43,532 bases of DNA from CAYSLC01 sp964431545 (lineage in GTDB: Bacteria; Desulfobacterota; Desulfobacteria; Desulfobacterales; JAABSP01): NCBI GenBank assembly GCA_964431545.1, contig CAYSLC010000017.1, positions 1-43,532 of the forward strand. Direction: 5' to 3'. Below, one piece after another: positions 36,417 through 43,532 of this stretch; positions within the stretch are counted from its first letter, which is position 1; every line of letters begins with the position of its first letter. The translations under genes were made by a program, and so were the position numbers. The notes below the pieces were generated by a model that saw nothing but the letters and a program-made list of their open reading frames with translations, did not search any database and had not been told where the DNA came from.

Positions 36417-38006
36417 TTGCGGCCCCGGCGATGGACCTTCGTGTCGGTTCGATCCATGAGCCTCCGATGGAAACTCATGGGCGCGGTCACCCTGTTGATG
36501 CTCTTTTTGATCGGCGGGTTGACCTTCTTCCAAATCCGAACCCAGAGCGTTCTCCTGGAAGAGGAACTGGAAAAGCGGATCACCCTGATGCGGGAAAACC
36601 TGATCGAACGGGGCAAGAATATCGCGGGGCATCTGTCCCGCCAGGTGGAAAAAGATATCGCCGCCTTCAACTTCTCCGGTATGGTGGAGACCGTCCGGGA
36701 GAGCACCGCCGGGAATCAGGAGATCTCCCACGCCATCCTGACCAACCGATCCAACAAAATCTTCGTGCACACCGCCGACCCGGACAAAGTCCATACCCGT
36801 CTGGCCGATTCACGGTCCGAAACGGCCGTGAAGGCGAAGCGGATCGAAGTGGTCCAATACCGGGAAGGGGCCGGCACGGGGATCGAAATCATCACGCCCA
36901 TCCAGGTCGGCACCGGCCCGTGGGGCGTCCTGCGGCTGGTTCTGAATTCCGGAAAACTCGACCAGGAGATCCGGCGCTCCCGGTCCCTGATCTTAGAAGA
37001 GACCCGGCGTGTCACCCGCCAGTCGGCCCTTCTCTCTTTGGTTTTGATGGTCGCGGGCGCTCTGGTGGTGCGCTGGCTGGCCGGACGGTTCTGCCACCCG
37101 CTGATCCAGCTCACCGGTTCCGCCCGGCAGCTGGCCGACGGCGATTTCACCCAGACCGTCCAGATCCGCCGGGGGGATGAAATCGGTATCCTGGCCCGGG
37201 CCATGGCCCATACGGTGGCGAGCCTGAACCGGATCATCGGCAAAAACATCGCCACCTCCCGGGACGTGCTCGCCGCCACCTCCCGGCAGACCGTCTCGCT
37301 CAACGAAACCACCGCCTACCTGGAGGCGATCTCGGCCAGCATCCGGGAGAACACCGAAAGCGCGCTGGAAGCCGACAGGATCACCCGGGAGACCGCCCAG
37401 GGGGTCGAACGGGCCAATCGCTCCATGAAGCAGGTGACCCAAGCGATGGAGGAGATCTCCAGGGCCAGCGAGGAGACGCTCGGGATCATCAGGACCATCG
37501 ACGAGATCGCATTTCAGACCCATCTGCTCGCCCTCAACGCCGCGGTGGAGGCCGCGCGGTCCGGCGAGGCGGGAGCCGGCTTCGCGGTGGTGGCCACGGA
37601 GGTGAAGAACCTGGGCCTGCGTGCCGCCGAGGCGGCCCGGAACACCGCCGCCCTGATCGAAAGGACGGTGCAAAAGGTGCGGGAGGGGGCCGGGATCGTC
37701 GGCCGCACCCATGCCGAGTTCGAAGAACTGGCCCGGAACGCCGAAAATATCGCCGGCCTGGTGAGCGGCATCAGCTTCGCCTCCTCCGACCAGAAGGACC
37801 GGATCGAGGAGATCAACGCGTCAATGGCCCGGATGAAGGTGGTGATCGAAAAGAACGCGGCCTCCGCCGATGAGCTGGCCGATTCCATGGCCGTGTTCAA
37901 GATCGCCCGGAGGCCGCGCCATACACTGCCTTCGGCTTCGAAGCGACCCGGCGATGCGGTTCCGGAGCCCGTCGAAGGCGGGTCGGAACCACCCGGATGC
38001 CGGTGA
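36417..38006 (+). CDS. Methyl-accepting chemotaxis protein (module 2)
   Basis: 529 residues from a TTG start with AAGGGGG about 8 bases upstream; an internal ATG at 36456 has no site. Helix 1 (about 18-38), a periplasmic sensor of about 160 residues, helix 2 (about 203-222), HAMP, and a full signalling domain with the hairpin tip EIAFQTHLLALNAAVEAAR and GAGFAVVATEVKNL. It would signal to CheA/CheW. No CheR/CheB pentapeptide tail; instead the C-terminus has a Pro/Ser-rich extension whose DNA contains a hairpin (GGTTCCG near 37959 with CGGAACC near 37985). Lies directly after two binding-protein genes, suggesting that it senses their bound form. Confidence 0.92.
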   Translation: MRPRRWTFVSVRSMSLRWKLMGAVTLLMLFLIGGLTFFQIRTQSVLLEEELEKRITLMRENLIERGKNIAGHLSRQVEKDIAAFNFSGMVETVRESTAGNQEISHAILTNRSNKIFVHTADPDKVHTRLADSRSETAVKAKRIEVVQYREGAGTGIEIITPIQVGTGPWGVLRLVLNSGKLDQEIRRSRSLILEETRRVTRQSALLSLVLMVAGALVVRWLAGRFCHPLIQLTGSARQLADGDFTQTVQIRRGDEIGILARAMAHTVASLNRIIGKNIATSRDVLAATSRQTVSLNETTAYLEAISASIRENTESALEADRITRETAQGVERANRSMKQVTQAMEEISRASEETLGIIRTIDEIAFQTHLLALNAAVEAARSGEAGAGFAVVATEVKNLGLRAAEAARNTAALIERTVQKVREGAGIVGRTHAEFEELARNAENIAGLVSGISFASSDQKDRIEEINASMARMKVVIEKNAASADELADSMAVFKIARRPRHTLPSASKRPGDAVPEPVEGGSEPPGCR

Positions 38007-38057
38007 ACGACGGCGTGGGCATACTATCTTCCAATCCCTGGAAAGCGAGGATCTGAA

Positions 38058-40199
38058 ATGGCTGCGGACTTCAAGTGGAAAACAATCTGTCTGGCCCTGG
38101 CGGTGTTCTGGCCCACCGGCGTCTGGGCGGCCCTGGGCGATGAGGTGCCGGAACCGATTCGCGCCGAAATCGAGCGGGAGTTCCAGTGGCTGCGGGCCGA
38201 GGCGGCGGTCCCCTTCGTGGTCACCGCCTCCCGGGTCAAGGAGAAAGTGGGGGAGACGGTGCCCTCGGTGACGGTGATCCCAAGGGAGCAGTTCCGGCGC
38301 ATGGGGGCGCGGCACCTGATGGATGTGATCCGCGCGGTTCCGGGGATGACCGCCCGGTATGTGGTCACCGGCCAGTACTACAGCCTGGAGACCCGAGGCA
38401 TCGAAAAGCAGTACTCCCAGGACGTGTTGATCCTTTTGGACGGCCACCCGCTCAACAGCAACCTTCTGGGAAGCGCCACCTGGACCCTGGACAACCTGAT
38501 CCTCGACAACGTCGAACAGATCGAGGTGATCCGCGGACCGGGCTCGGTCCTCTACGGGGCCAACGCCTTCTCCGCGGTCATCAACGTCATCACCCGGAAG
38601 CCCGGGGAGATCGAGGGCGCCGAACTGACCGCCGGCGGCGGCTCCCATGACACCGAGCGGTACAACCTCCTGTGGGGCCGGACCTTCGGGGCCGACGTCG
38701 GCCTGTCGTGCAACCTCAACTACTACCACACCGACGGATACGGAGCGTATCTCGAATCCGATTACCAGACCCGTCTGGACGCCCTCTTCGGCACGAACGC
38801 CTCCCAGGCCCCAGGCGAGGCGAGGAACTCCGACCAGAAGACCGATCTATCCCTGCGCCTTCAAAAGGGGGGCTGGTCCTTGGACGGCCGGTACATCGAC
38901 CGGGGCAAGGACGCCGGTCCCGCCCTGGGCCGATCCCTGAACCGGCGGAGCCACACCGAATCCGTGGACTACAGCCTGGTGCTGGGGTACGGGACCGCTC
39001 TATGGGACCATCTGGATGTGAAGGGGAAGCTCTACCGCAACCACAACGACCTGGACAACATCCTCCAGCTCGTCCCGGACGGGGGCGCGGCCATGTCGCC
39101 GGAGGGGGTCCCCGTGGTGCTGCCCCAAGGACTCATCGGCAGACCGGAGGCCACAAACGAGCGGACGGGCGGGGAAGTCCAATTGACCTGGCGGCCGGCC
39201 CCGGCCCACACCCTTGTGGCCGGGCTGAGCTACGAGGAGATGGACCAGGATGATGTCCGGTACCGGGCCAACTTTCTCTACACCCCCATGCCGGGGGTGG
39301 TGGTCCCGCTCCCCCGGATGACGGACCTGAGCGACGAACAGAACTACAACCGGGAGGTCAGCCGGACCTTCCGGGCTTTGTTTCTCCAGGAGCTGTGGAA
39401 CCTCACCCCCCGGCTGCGGGTCAGCGCCGGGGCGCGGTACGACGACTACAGCGATTTCGGCGGCAGCTTCAATCCCCGCCTGGGATTGCGATGGGAATAC
39501 CTCCCGGATTACGACGTCAAGCTCCTCTACGGCCGGGCCTTCCGGGCCCCCAGCTTCTACGAACTCTACAGCATGAACAACCCGAGCCTCATGGGCAACC
39601 CGGACCTGGAACCGGAGACCATCGACACCTACGAACTCAGTCTGGGCGGGAGATTCTCCCCGACGTTCCAGGCACGGGTCACCGGCTTCCACAACACGGT
39701 CCAGGATGACATCGGGCCCAGACTGGTCGGCCTCCAGGACCACCTGATGAACCGGGGCGAACTCCGGACCTACGGGATCGAATCCCGGTTCCGGCTGGAT
39801 ATCGCCGAGGGGACCTACCTGTCGGCCCACTACACCTGGCAGAAGGCGGAGAGTTCCGAAAGCGGCAAGGTGATCTGGAACATCCCCCGGCAGAAGGGGA
39901 CCCTCATGGCCAACCACCAGATCAAACCGTGGCTGAACCTCTACGCGGATCTCCACTTCCAGGCCGGGTTCAAGCGCCAGGAGGGCGACACGCGGCCGGA
40001 CATCGACGATTTCGGGGTGGTCAACCTCTGCCTGCTCGCCTCGGATCTCTGGCCCGCCCTCCATAACCCGGAGGTCCGAATAGCGGTCTACAACCTCCTG
40101 GATGAGGAATACCGCTATCCCATCTCCAAGGAGACCATCCCGGACGACCACCCCATGCCGGGGATCCAGTTCATGGCGGAGCTGCGGTACCGGTTTTAA
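38058..40199 (+). CDS. TonB-dependent outer-membrane receptor (module 2)
   Basis: 713 residues. Signal peptide about 1-24 (VWA-A), then plug (about 50-170: VVTASRVKEKVGETVPSVTV, MDVIRAVPGM, VLILLDGHPLNS, VEVIRGPGSVLYGANAFSAV-type block) and a barrel with NPDLEPETIDTYELSLG and a final RYRF (terminal Phe). The LDGHP and RGPGSVLYGANAF blocks are those of ordinary vitamin/siderophore-type receptors. GAGGA is 6 bases upstream. It follows the chemoreceptor by 51 bp and is probably in the same Pho-linked operon. The ligand may be an organophosphate or a phosphate-containing chelate; that is inference from context only. Confidence 0.93.
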   Translation: MAADFKWKTICLALAVFWPTGVWAALGDEVPEPIRAEIEREFQWLRAEAAVPFVVTASRVKEKVGETVPSVTVIPREQFRRMGARHLMDVIRAVPGMTARYVVTGQYYSLETRGIEKQYSQDVLILLDGHPLNSNLLGSATWTLDNLILDNVEQIEVIRGPGSVLYGANAFSAVINVITRKPGEIEGAELTAGGGSHDTERYNLLWGRTFGADVGLSCNLNYYHTDGYGAYLESDYQTRLDALFGTNASQAPGEARNSDQKTDLSLRLQKGGWSLDGRYIDRGKDAGPALGRSLNRRSHTESVDYSLVLGYGTALWDHLDVKGKLYRNHNDLDNILQLVPDGGAAMSPEGVPVVLPQGLIGRPEATNERTGGEVQLTWRPAPAHTLVAGLSYEEMDQDDVRYRANFLYTPMPGVVVPLPRMTDLSDEQNYNREVSRTFRALFLQELWNLTPRLRVSAGARYDDYSDFGGSFNPRLGLRWEYLPDYDVKLLYGRAFRAPSFYELYSMNNPSLMGNPDLEPETIDTYELSLGGRFSPTFQARVTGFHNTVQDDIGPRLVGLQDHLMNRGELRTYGIESRFRLDIAEGTYLSAHYTWQKAESSESGKVIWNIPRQKGTLMANHQIKPWLNLYADLHFQAGFKRQEGDTRPDIDDFGVVNLCLLASDLWPALHNPEVRIAVYNLLDEEYRYPISKETIPDDHPMPGIQFMAELRYRF

Positions 40200-40708
40200 C
40201 GCCATATCCAAGACGATCGATCCAAAGACGCCTTGTCTCCCGATCCAATGCGAATCCCGGCACCACTGGCCGCTCCGATTCACCCTCGACGCGAAGCGGT
40301 ATGACCATCGATTCAACAGGTTCCTTTTCCGGAAGTAGTCCCTCCATCATACGATCTTATGTGACGGAGCGCCGATCGGAGAAATCATCTACCGGATCAA
40401 CTCGCAAATCCTGTTTTACCGAACCGGTGGAAGGCTTCGGCTGGCTTCCACGGCTGAGAAGATATGGAACGCTTGACTTTCCCGCGTTGAAACAATAACG
40501 TGCCCGTTTGCGCGCGGCGCTGGATCCGGATTCCGTGCGTTCATCTCAGGAATCCGCCGTGGTTCGGGATAAAGACCGACCGGAAAGATTCAAAAACCAT
40601 AGACGGGCGTATTCGCCGCCGCCACGCCGGCGCATGACGGGATTGCACCGGTGGGCTCGTCATCCGTCTAGAGGGATATGTTCTTCCCGCGGCAGGAAAG
40701 GACAAAAC
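40200..40708. other. Intergenic region, no gene recognised
   Basis: About 510 bp of lower-GC sequence. A frame open from 40508 into the next chemoreceptor starts without a ribosome site and encodes a basic, Pro/Ser/Arg-rich stretch, so it is not taken as coding. A 7-bp hairpin GTGGAAG/CTTCCAC near 40430-40451 and a weak promoter-like TTGACT (40473-40478) with TAACGT (40496-40501) are the only signals seen. Confidence 0.45.
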
Positions 40709-42232
40709 GTGTTCGCCAAGAGATCACTGGGCTTCAAAATCGGATCCGGGTTCATGATGCTGATCGTATTGACGGGAATACTGGGGATCGCCGGCTGGAA
40801 AGGCATCAACCAGATCCGGGGCAACATGGAAGAGTACGCCCGGTGGGGCGATATCGATATGGTCATGAACGAGGCGGTCATCCAGCGAGTACTGAAACTG
40901 ATGAACGATCTCAATCTCTACAGGTTCAGGCCCACCGAAGAGCGATACCGAACCCTGCTGGCCTCGCTGGAAAGTGCAACGTCCGGCATTCGGCACTGGC
41001 GGACATTGATTCAGGGCATACCCGAACTCGGAGGGGTGGCGGAGCGAACCGAACAAACCATAGCGGACGTGGCCCAGGCCATCGGGAAATTGACAGCCAC
41101 CAAAAAGACCGAAAGCGTGACCAAGGCGCGGGGGAACGAGGTTGTGGACGGGGACACCCTGATGCGGAACAGTGAACGGTCCGTGAACGCATTGTTCAAA
41201 GACCTGGTGAAGGTCATGGAATCGGTCATCGACCCCGCAAAACAGGCCCAGGTGGAAGCGGCCGCCAAGGCGCAACAACGCGCCTCCCGGGTGACATTGG
41301 GGGTGACCCTGACATGTCTACTGGTTGGTACGCTGCTGGGGTGGTTCATTACCCGAGGGATCACCAAGCCGGTCAAACGGATCATCAAAGGACTCGATCA
41401 GGGCGCCGAACAAGTGGCTGACACCTCCTCCCAGGTGGCCTCCAGCAGTCAATCGGTGGCCCAGGGATCTTCCCAGCAGGCCGCTTCCATCCAGGAGACA
41501 TCCTCGGCATTGGAGGAGATCGCCGCCATGACCCGACAGAACGCGGAGAACAGCAGACAGGCCGATGCACTGATGGGAGAGGCCCAAAAGATCGTGGCCG
41601 ACGCCAAAACCGCCATGAGCCGGCTCACCTTCTCCATGCGGGAAGTCTCCCAGGCCGGGGAAGAGACCTCCAAAATCATCGGGACCATCGACGATATCGC
41701 CTTTCAGACCAACCTGCTGGCCCTCAACGCAGCCGTGGAAGCGGCCCGGGCCAGCGATGGGGGGGCCGGTTTCGCCGTGGTGGCCGAAGAGGTCCGCAAT
41801 CTGGCCATGCGTGCGGCCGAAGCCGCCAAGACCACCACCGATTTGATCGAAGGGACCACCCGCAAGGTCGAAGATGGCGGCCATCTCGTCCGGAAAGCCG
41901 GCCGGGCTTTTGAGCAGGTGGCAGAAAGCGCGACAAATGTGGGCAAGCTGGTGGGCGAGATCGCGGCGGCTTCCTCGGAACAGGCCCAGGGCATCGAGCA
42001 GACCAACAAAACCGTTTCCGAGATGGATGCGGTCACCCAGCTGAACGCCGCCAATGCGGAGCAGTTGGCCGCGGCCTCCGAGGAGATGAACGCACAGTCC
42101 GAACAGATGCGGGGCATGGTGAGGGACCTGATGGCCCTGATGGATCCGCGGGGAAAGCCTTTCCCCTCATCCCCTTCCCCTCGTAGGGATGGTATTGAAA
42201 CAGGTCGGGTCAGGCCGCCACACTCTCCTTAA
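40709..42232 (+). CDS. Methyl-accepting chemotaxis protein with helical-bundle sensor
   Basis: 507 residues from a GTG with AAAGGA 6 bases upstream. Helix 1 (about 8-28), a periplasmic helical sensor (about 30-190) resembling four-helix-bundle types, helix 2 (about 193-213, LGVTLTCLLVGTLLGWFI), HAMP, then a signalling domain with DIAFQTNLLALNAAVEAAR and GGAGFAVVAEEVRNLAMRAAEAAK and a Ser/Ala/Gln-rich methylation region. The C-terminus is Pro/Ser/Arg-rich with no pentapeptide. The sensor differs from the chemoreceptor at 36417, so it responds to something else. Preceded by a long gap, it is likely transcribed separately. Confidence 0.93.
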   Translation: MFAKRSLGFKIGSGFMMLIVLTGILGIAGWKGINQIRGNMEEYARWGDIDMVMNEAVIQRVLKLMNDLNLYRFRPTEERYRTLLASLESATSGIRHWRTLIQGIPELGGVAERTEQTIADVAQAIGKLTATKKTESVTKARGNEVVDGDTLMRNSERSVNALFKDLVKVMESVIDPAKQAQVEAAAKAQQRASRVTLGVTLTCLLVGTLLGWFITRGITKPVKRIIKGLDQGAEQVADTSSQVASSSQSVAQGSSQQAASIQETSSALEEIAAMTRQNAENSRQADALMGEAQKIVADAKTAMSRLTFSMREVSQAGEETSKIIGTIDDIAFQTNLLALNAAVEAARASDGGAGFAVVAEEVRNLAMRAAEAAKTTTDLIEGTTRKVEDGGHLVRKAGRAFEQVAESATNVGKLVGEIAAASSEQAQGIEQTNKTVSEMDAVTQLNAANAEQLAAASEEMNAQSEQMRGMVRDLMALMDPRGKPFPSSPSPRRDGIETGRVRPPHSP

Positions 42233-42531
42233 TGGCGCGGAACCGGTCGAAAATGGAGGGATCGATCCCCCTGGGCCTGCAGCCGTAGCGCACGAAACAA
42301 CAAGATCAGTCCCAAGGATACGATTCCGAAGCTGATGGAGGCGTCATGAGGCGCGTCCGATGCCTCTGGACAACCGGCTTCGAAGCGTCGGAGCCTGAAG
42401 GGGACCGGGATGATGCCGCGCCGGCCCAAGCCGCCGTGGTGGCCGGCTTTTCGTTGGTCATTTTCGGCAATGCCGTGGCGTTGAAAAAGCCCGACTCTGG
42501 AGATGATCAACGATTGGTTCCGGTGGATCTT
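42233..42531. other. Convergent intergenic region
   Basis: About 300 bp between the convergent chemoreceptor and EAL genes. A palindrome GGGATCGATCCC (42258-42269) is present, but no clear terminator for either gene and no gene of its own is seen. Confidence 0.4.
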
Positions 42532-43317
42532 TCAGGGATCGGACACGGTCTGGTGGAGGAGGTGGATTCGGGAGTATTTGGCCTTGAAGAACCCCCTGCC
42601 TGGCTCGGGGGGCTGGACCAGGTGCCCCTGGATCAGCTCGCAACCGATATCGAGGCAGACCTGGTACTCCCCCTTGGTCTCCAGGCCGACGGCGATCACC
42701 CGGACCCCCAGCCGGCGGGAGACCTCGATGATCCGGGAGACGATGAAAGGTTTCCGGGTATCCCGGTCGATCCCGTCCACGAAGAATCGATCCAGTTTGA
42801 TGAAGTCGGGCTCGCAGTGGTAGAGGGAATCCACCCCCAAGTGGCCCGCCCCGAAATTGTCCAGGGCGACCTTGAACCCATACTTCTGGAAACGCTTGAT
42901 GGCCCCCGAAAGCGTCTCCATCGGCGGCGAGGATTTCAGGGAGAGTTGGAAACAGATGGAACCTGGGGAAAGGCTGTTTTCCTCCAACAGCCGGAGGGTC
43001 TCGGCGCATGGATCGTTTATCCCGGCAAGCCCGTTGGGTTCCAGGTTGAAGAAGAGCCTGGCTGATCGCCGTTTCAGTTGGGCGGAGAACTTCCGGACGG
43101 CGCTCCCCTGGTGCGTGAGACCCACCCCCACCCGGGGATCGGCCGCCCCCACGGCCTCGAGCATCTCCCCTTTGGATGGGTACCCCGACCTCTCTTGGTG
43201 TCGAACCAGGGCCTCGAACCCATACACCACCCCGGTATGGATATCGACGATGGGCTGGAACGCGTATTCCACCCGTTCCATCCAAGATGTCGATCCGCCA
43301 GCGGCGCCTGCCTGCAT
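42532..43317 (-). CDS. Degenerate EAL-domain protein
   Basis: 261 residues, an EAL domain with no transmitter or membrane helix. Sequence and spacing match the EAL part of the 3069-4916 protein almost position by position (YAFQPIVDIHTGVVYGFEALVRH). Glu35, Asn91, Asp153, Lys174, Glu213 and Gln230 remain, but three residues needed to hold the catalytic metals are changed: Glu to Gln124 (ICFQLSLK), the second Asp of DD to Asn154 (DNFG), and the first Glu of AEGVET to Val210 (AVGLET). It is therefore probably not a phosphodiesterase; it may still bind c-di-GMP or a partner. AAGGAGGGG precedes the ATG. A Pho box lies 85 bp upstream. Confidence 0.88.
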   Translation of the reverse strand: MQAGAAGGSTSWMERVEYAFQPIVDIHTGVVYGFEALVRHQERSGYPSKGEMLEAVGAADPRVGVGLTHQGSAVRKFSAQLKRRSARLFFNLEPNGLAGINDPCAETLRLLEENSLSPGSICFQLSLKSSPPMETLSGAIKRFQKYGFKVALDNFGAGHLGVDSLYHCEPDFIKLDRFFVDGIDRDTRKPFIVSRIIEVSRRLGVRVIAVGLETKGEYQVCLDIGCELIQGHLVQPPEPGRGFFKAKYSRIHLLHQTVSDP

Positions 43318-43401
43318 GGAGCCCCTCCTTCACACATCAAGGTTCCTTGTATATCAAACCAATGGACCATGGACCTTATTTGTTATTGCCGTATTTGCGT
43401 A

Positions 43402-43419
43402 CGGTTAGAAAATTGTTAG
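43402..43419 (-). promoter_or_regulatory. Pho box upstream of the degenerate EAL gene
   Basis: On the minus strand CTAACAA (43419-43413), TTTT, CTAACCG (43408-43402), an 11-bp-period direct repeat pointing at the EAL gene. AATACG, about 5 bp further, could be a -10. It abuts repeat copy C, whose end (CCCCCTAAC) supplies part of the first unit, so the element may have brought or created the site. Confidence 0.55.
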
Positions 43420-43499
43420 GGGGTCACAACAAAATAAGATACCCGCCGTTTTGTTTATAATGAAATTTTGACGTCACGATTCAGCCGGTTCGCGGGTAG
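43418..43499. repeat. Dispersed repeat, copy C (inverted)
   Basis: Inverted relative to copy A. GGGGTCACAACAAAATAAGAT, ACCCGCCGTTTTGTTTATAATG, AAATTTTGACGTCACGATTC and AGCCGGTTCGCGGGTAG align with the reverse complement of 21761-21840 with few mismatches. Similarity ends after GCGGGTAG (43499), so the far inverted end of copy A is not seen here. The window ends 33 bp later. Confidence 0.75.
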
Positions 43500-43532
43500 A
43501 TATTGCTTCCTGTAGGTCGCTGCCGTGATGAA

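Noticed and set aside
39000..40316. A 438-codon minus-strand open frame
   Set aside because: Antisense to the module 2 TonB receptor; no recognisable domain.
42210..42308. A 32-codon minus-strand stretch ending RFRAIKESVAA that looks like a protein tail
   Set aside because: Too short, overlaps the end of the chemoreceptor gene, has no start and matches no family I can name.
42346..43065. A 239-codon plus-strand open frame
   Set aside because: Antisense to the degenerate EAL gene, whose conserved motifs and ribosome site define the true strand.

Overview
This is a GC-rich, gene-dense scaffold with two 100-N joins (20409-20508 and 26316-26415). It looks like a metagenome or draft assembly of a Gram-negative bacterium. 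TonB-dependent receptors, OmpA-like and TAXI-type proteins, many two-component and c-di-GMP proteins, and a combined Pst/Pit phosphate locus fit a Desulfobacterota (deltaproteobacterial) host. That placement is inference; no rRNA or other phylogenetic marker is present.

Left end (1-2951): a terminator, a lone AAA+/DUF4143 ATPase with its own promoter-operator, and a convergent zinc-ribbon membrane protein. Phosphate block (3069-14670, all minus strand): Pit transporter, DUF47/PhoU-like protein, PhoB, PhoR, PstS-PstC-PstA-PstB, PhoU, ArsC and an EAL-CBS-GGDEF protein. This puts low-affinity uptake, high-affinity uptake, the phosphate two-component system, arsenate reduction and c-di-GMP turnover in one run. 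Next come an MltC-like lytic transglycosylase (15011-16057) and a Hen1-Pnkp RNA-repair operon (16340-20283).

Middle (20409-26808): a contig join, three small unassigned genes, and an AT-rich patch with a dispersed ~100 bp repeat and a nested inverted repeat. Then come a membrane-anchored TAXI binding protein overlapping a PstS-OmpA fusion, a Pho-box-preceded HMA-like small protein, a second contig join and an HU/IHF-like protein.

Right half (26943-43317): two outer-membrane receptor and signalling modules. Module 1 is TonB receptor, YfiR-like protein, hybrid histidine kinase and response regulator-kinase, all overlapping. Module 2 is a Pho-box-preceded PhnD-like protein, an ABC_sub_bind-type periplasmic protein, a chemoreceptor and a TonB receptor, followed by a second chemoreceptor and, convergently, a degenerate EAL protein with its own Pho box. 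Neither module has a permease or transport ATPase. Remnants of a hydrolase, a chemoreceptor and small genes lie between the modules.

A recurring signal is a 7-4-7 direct repeat of the form CTAAYMA-N4-CTAACAN with an 11-bp period. It occurs twice before pstS, and before the HMA-like gene, the PhnD-like gene and the degenerate EAL gene, always in the orientation of the downstream gene. I read it as the PhoB box of this organism. It ties the orphan binding-protein/chemoreceptor/TonB module and a c-di-GMP-type protein to phosphate starvation. This Pho-linked, permease-less sensing module is the best candidate for something undescribed in the window.
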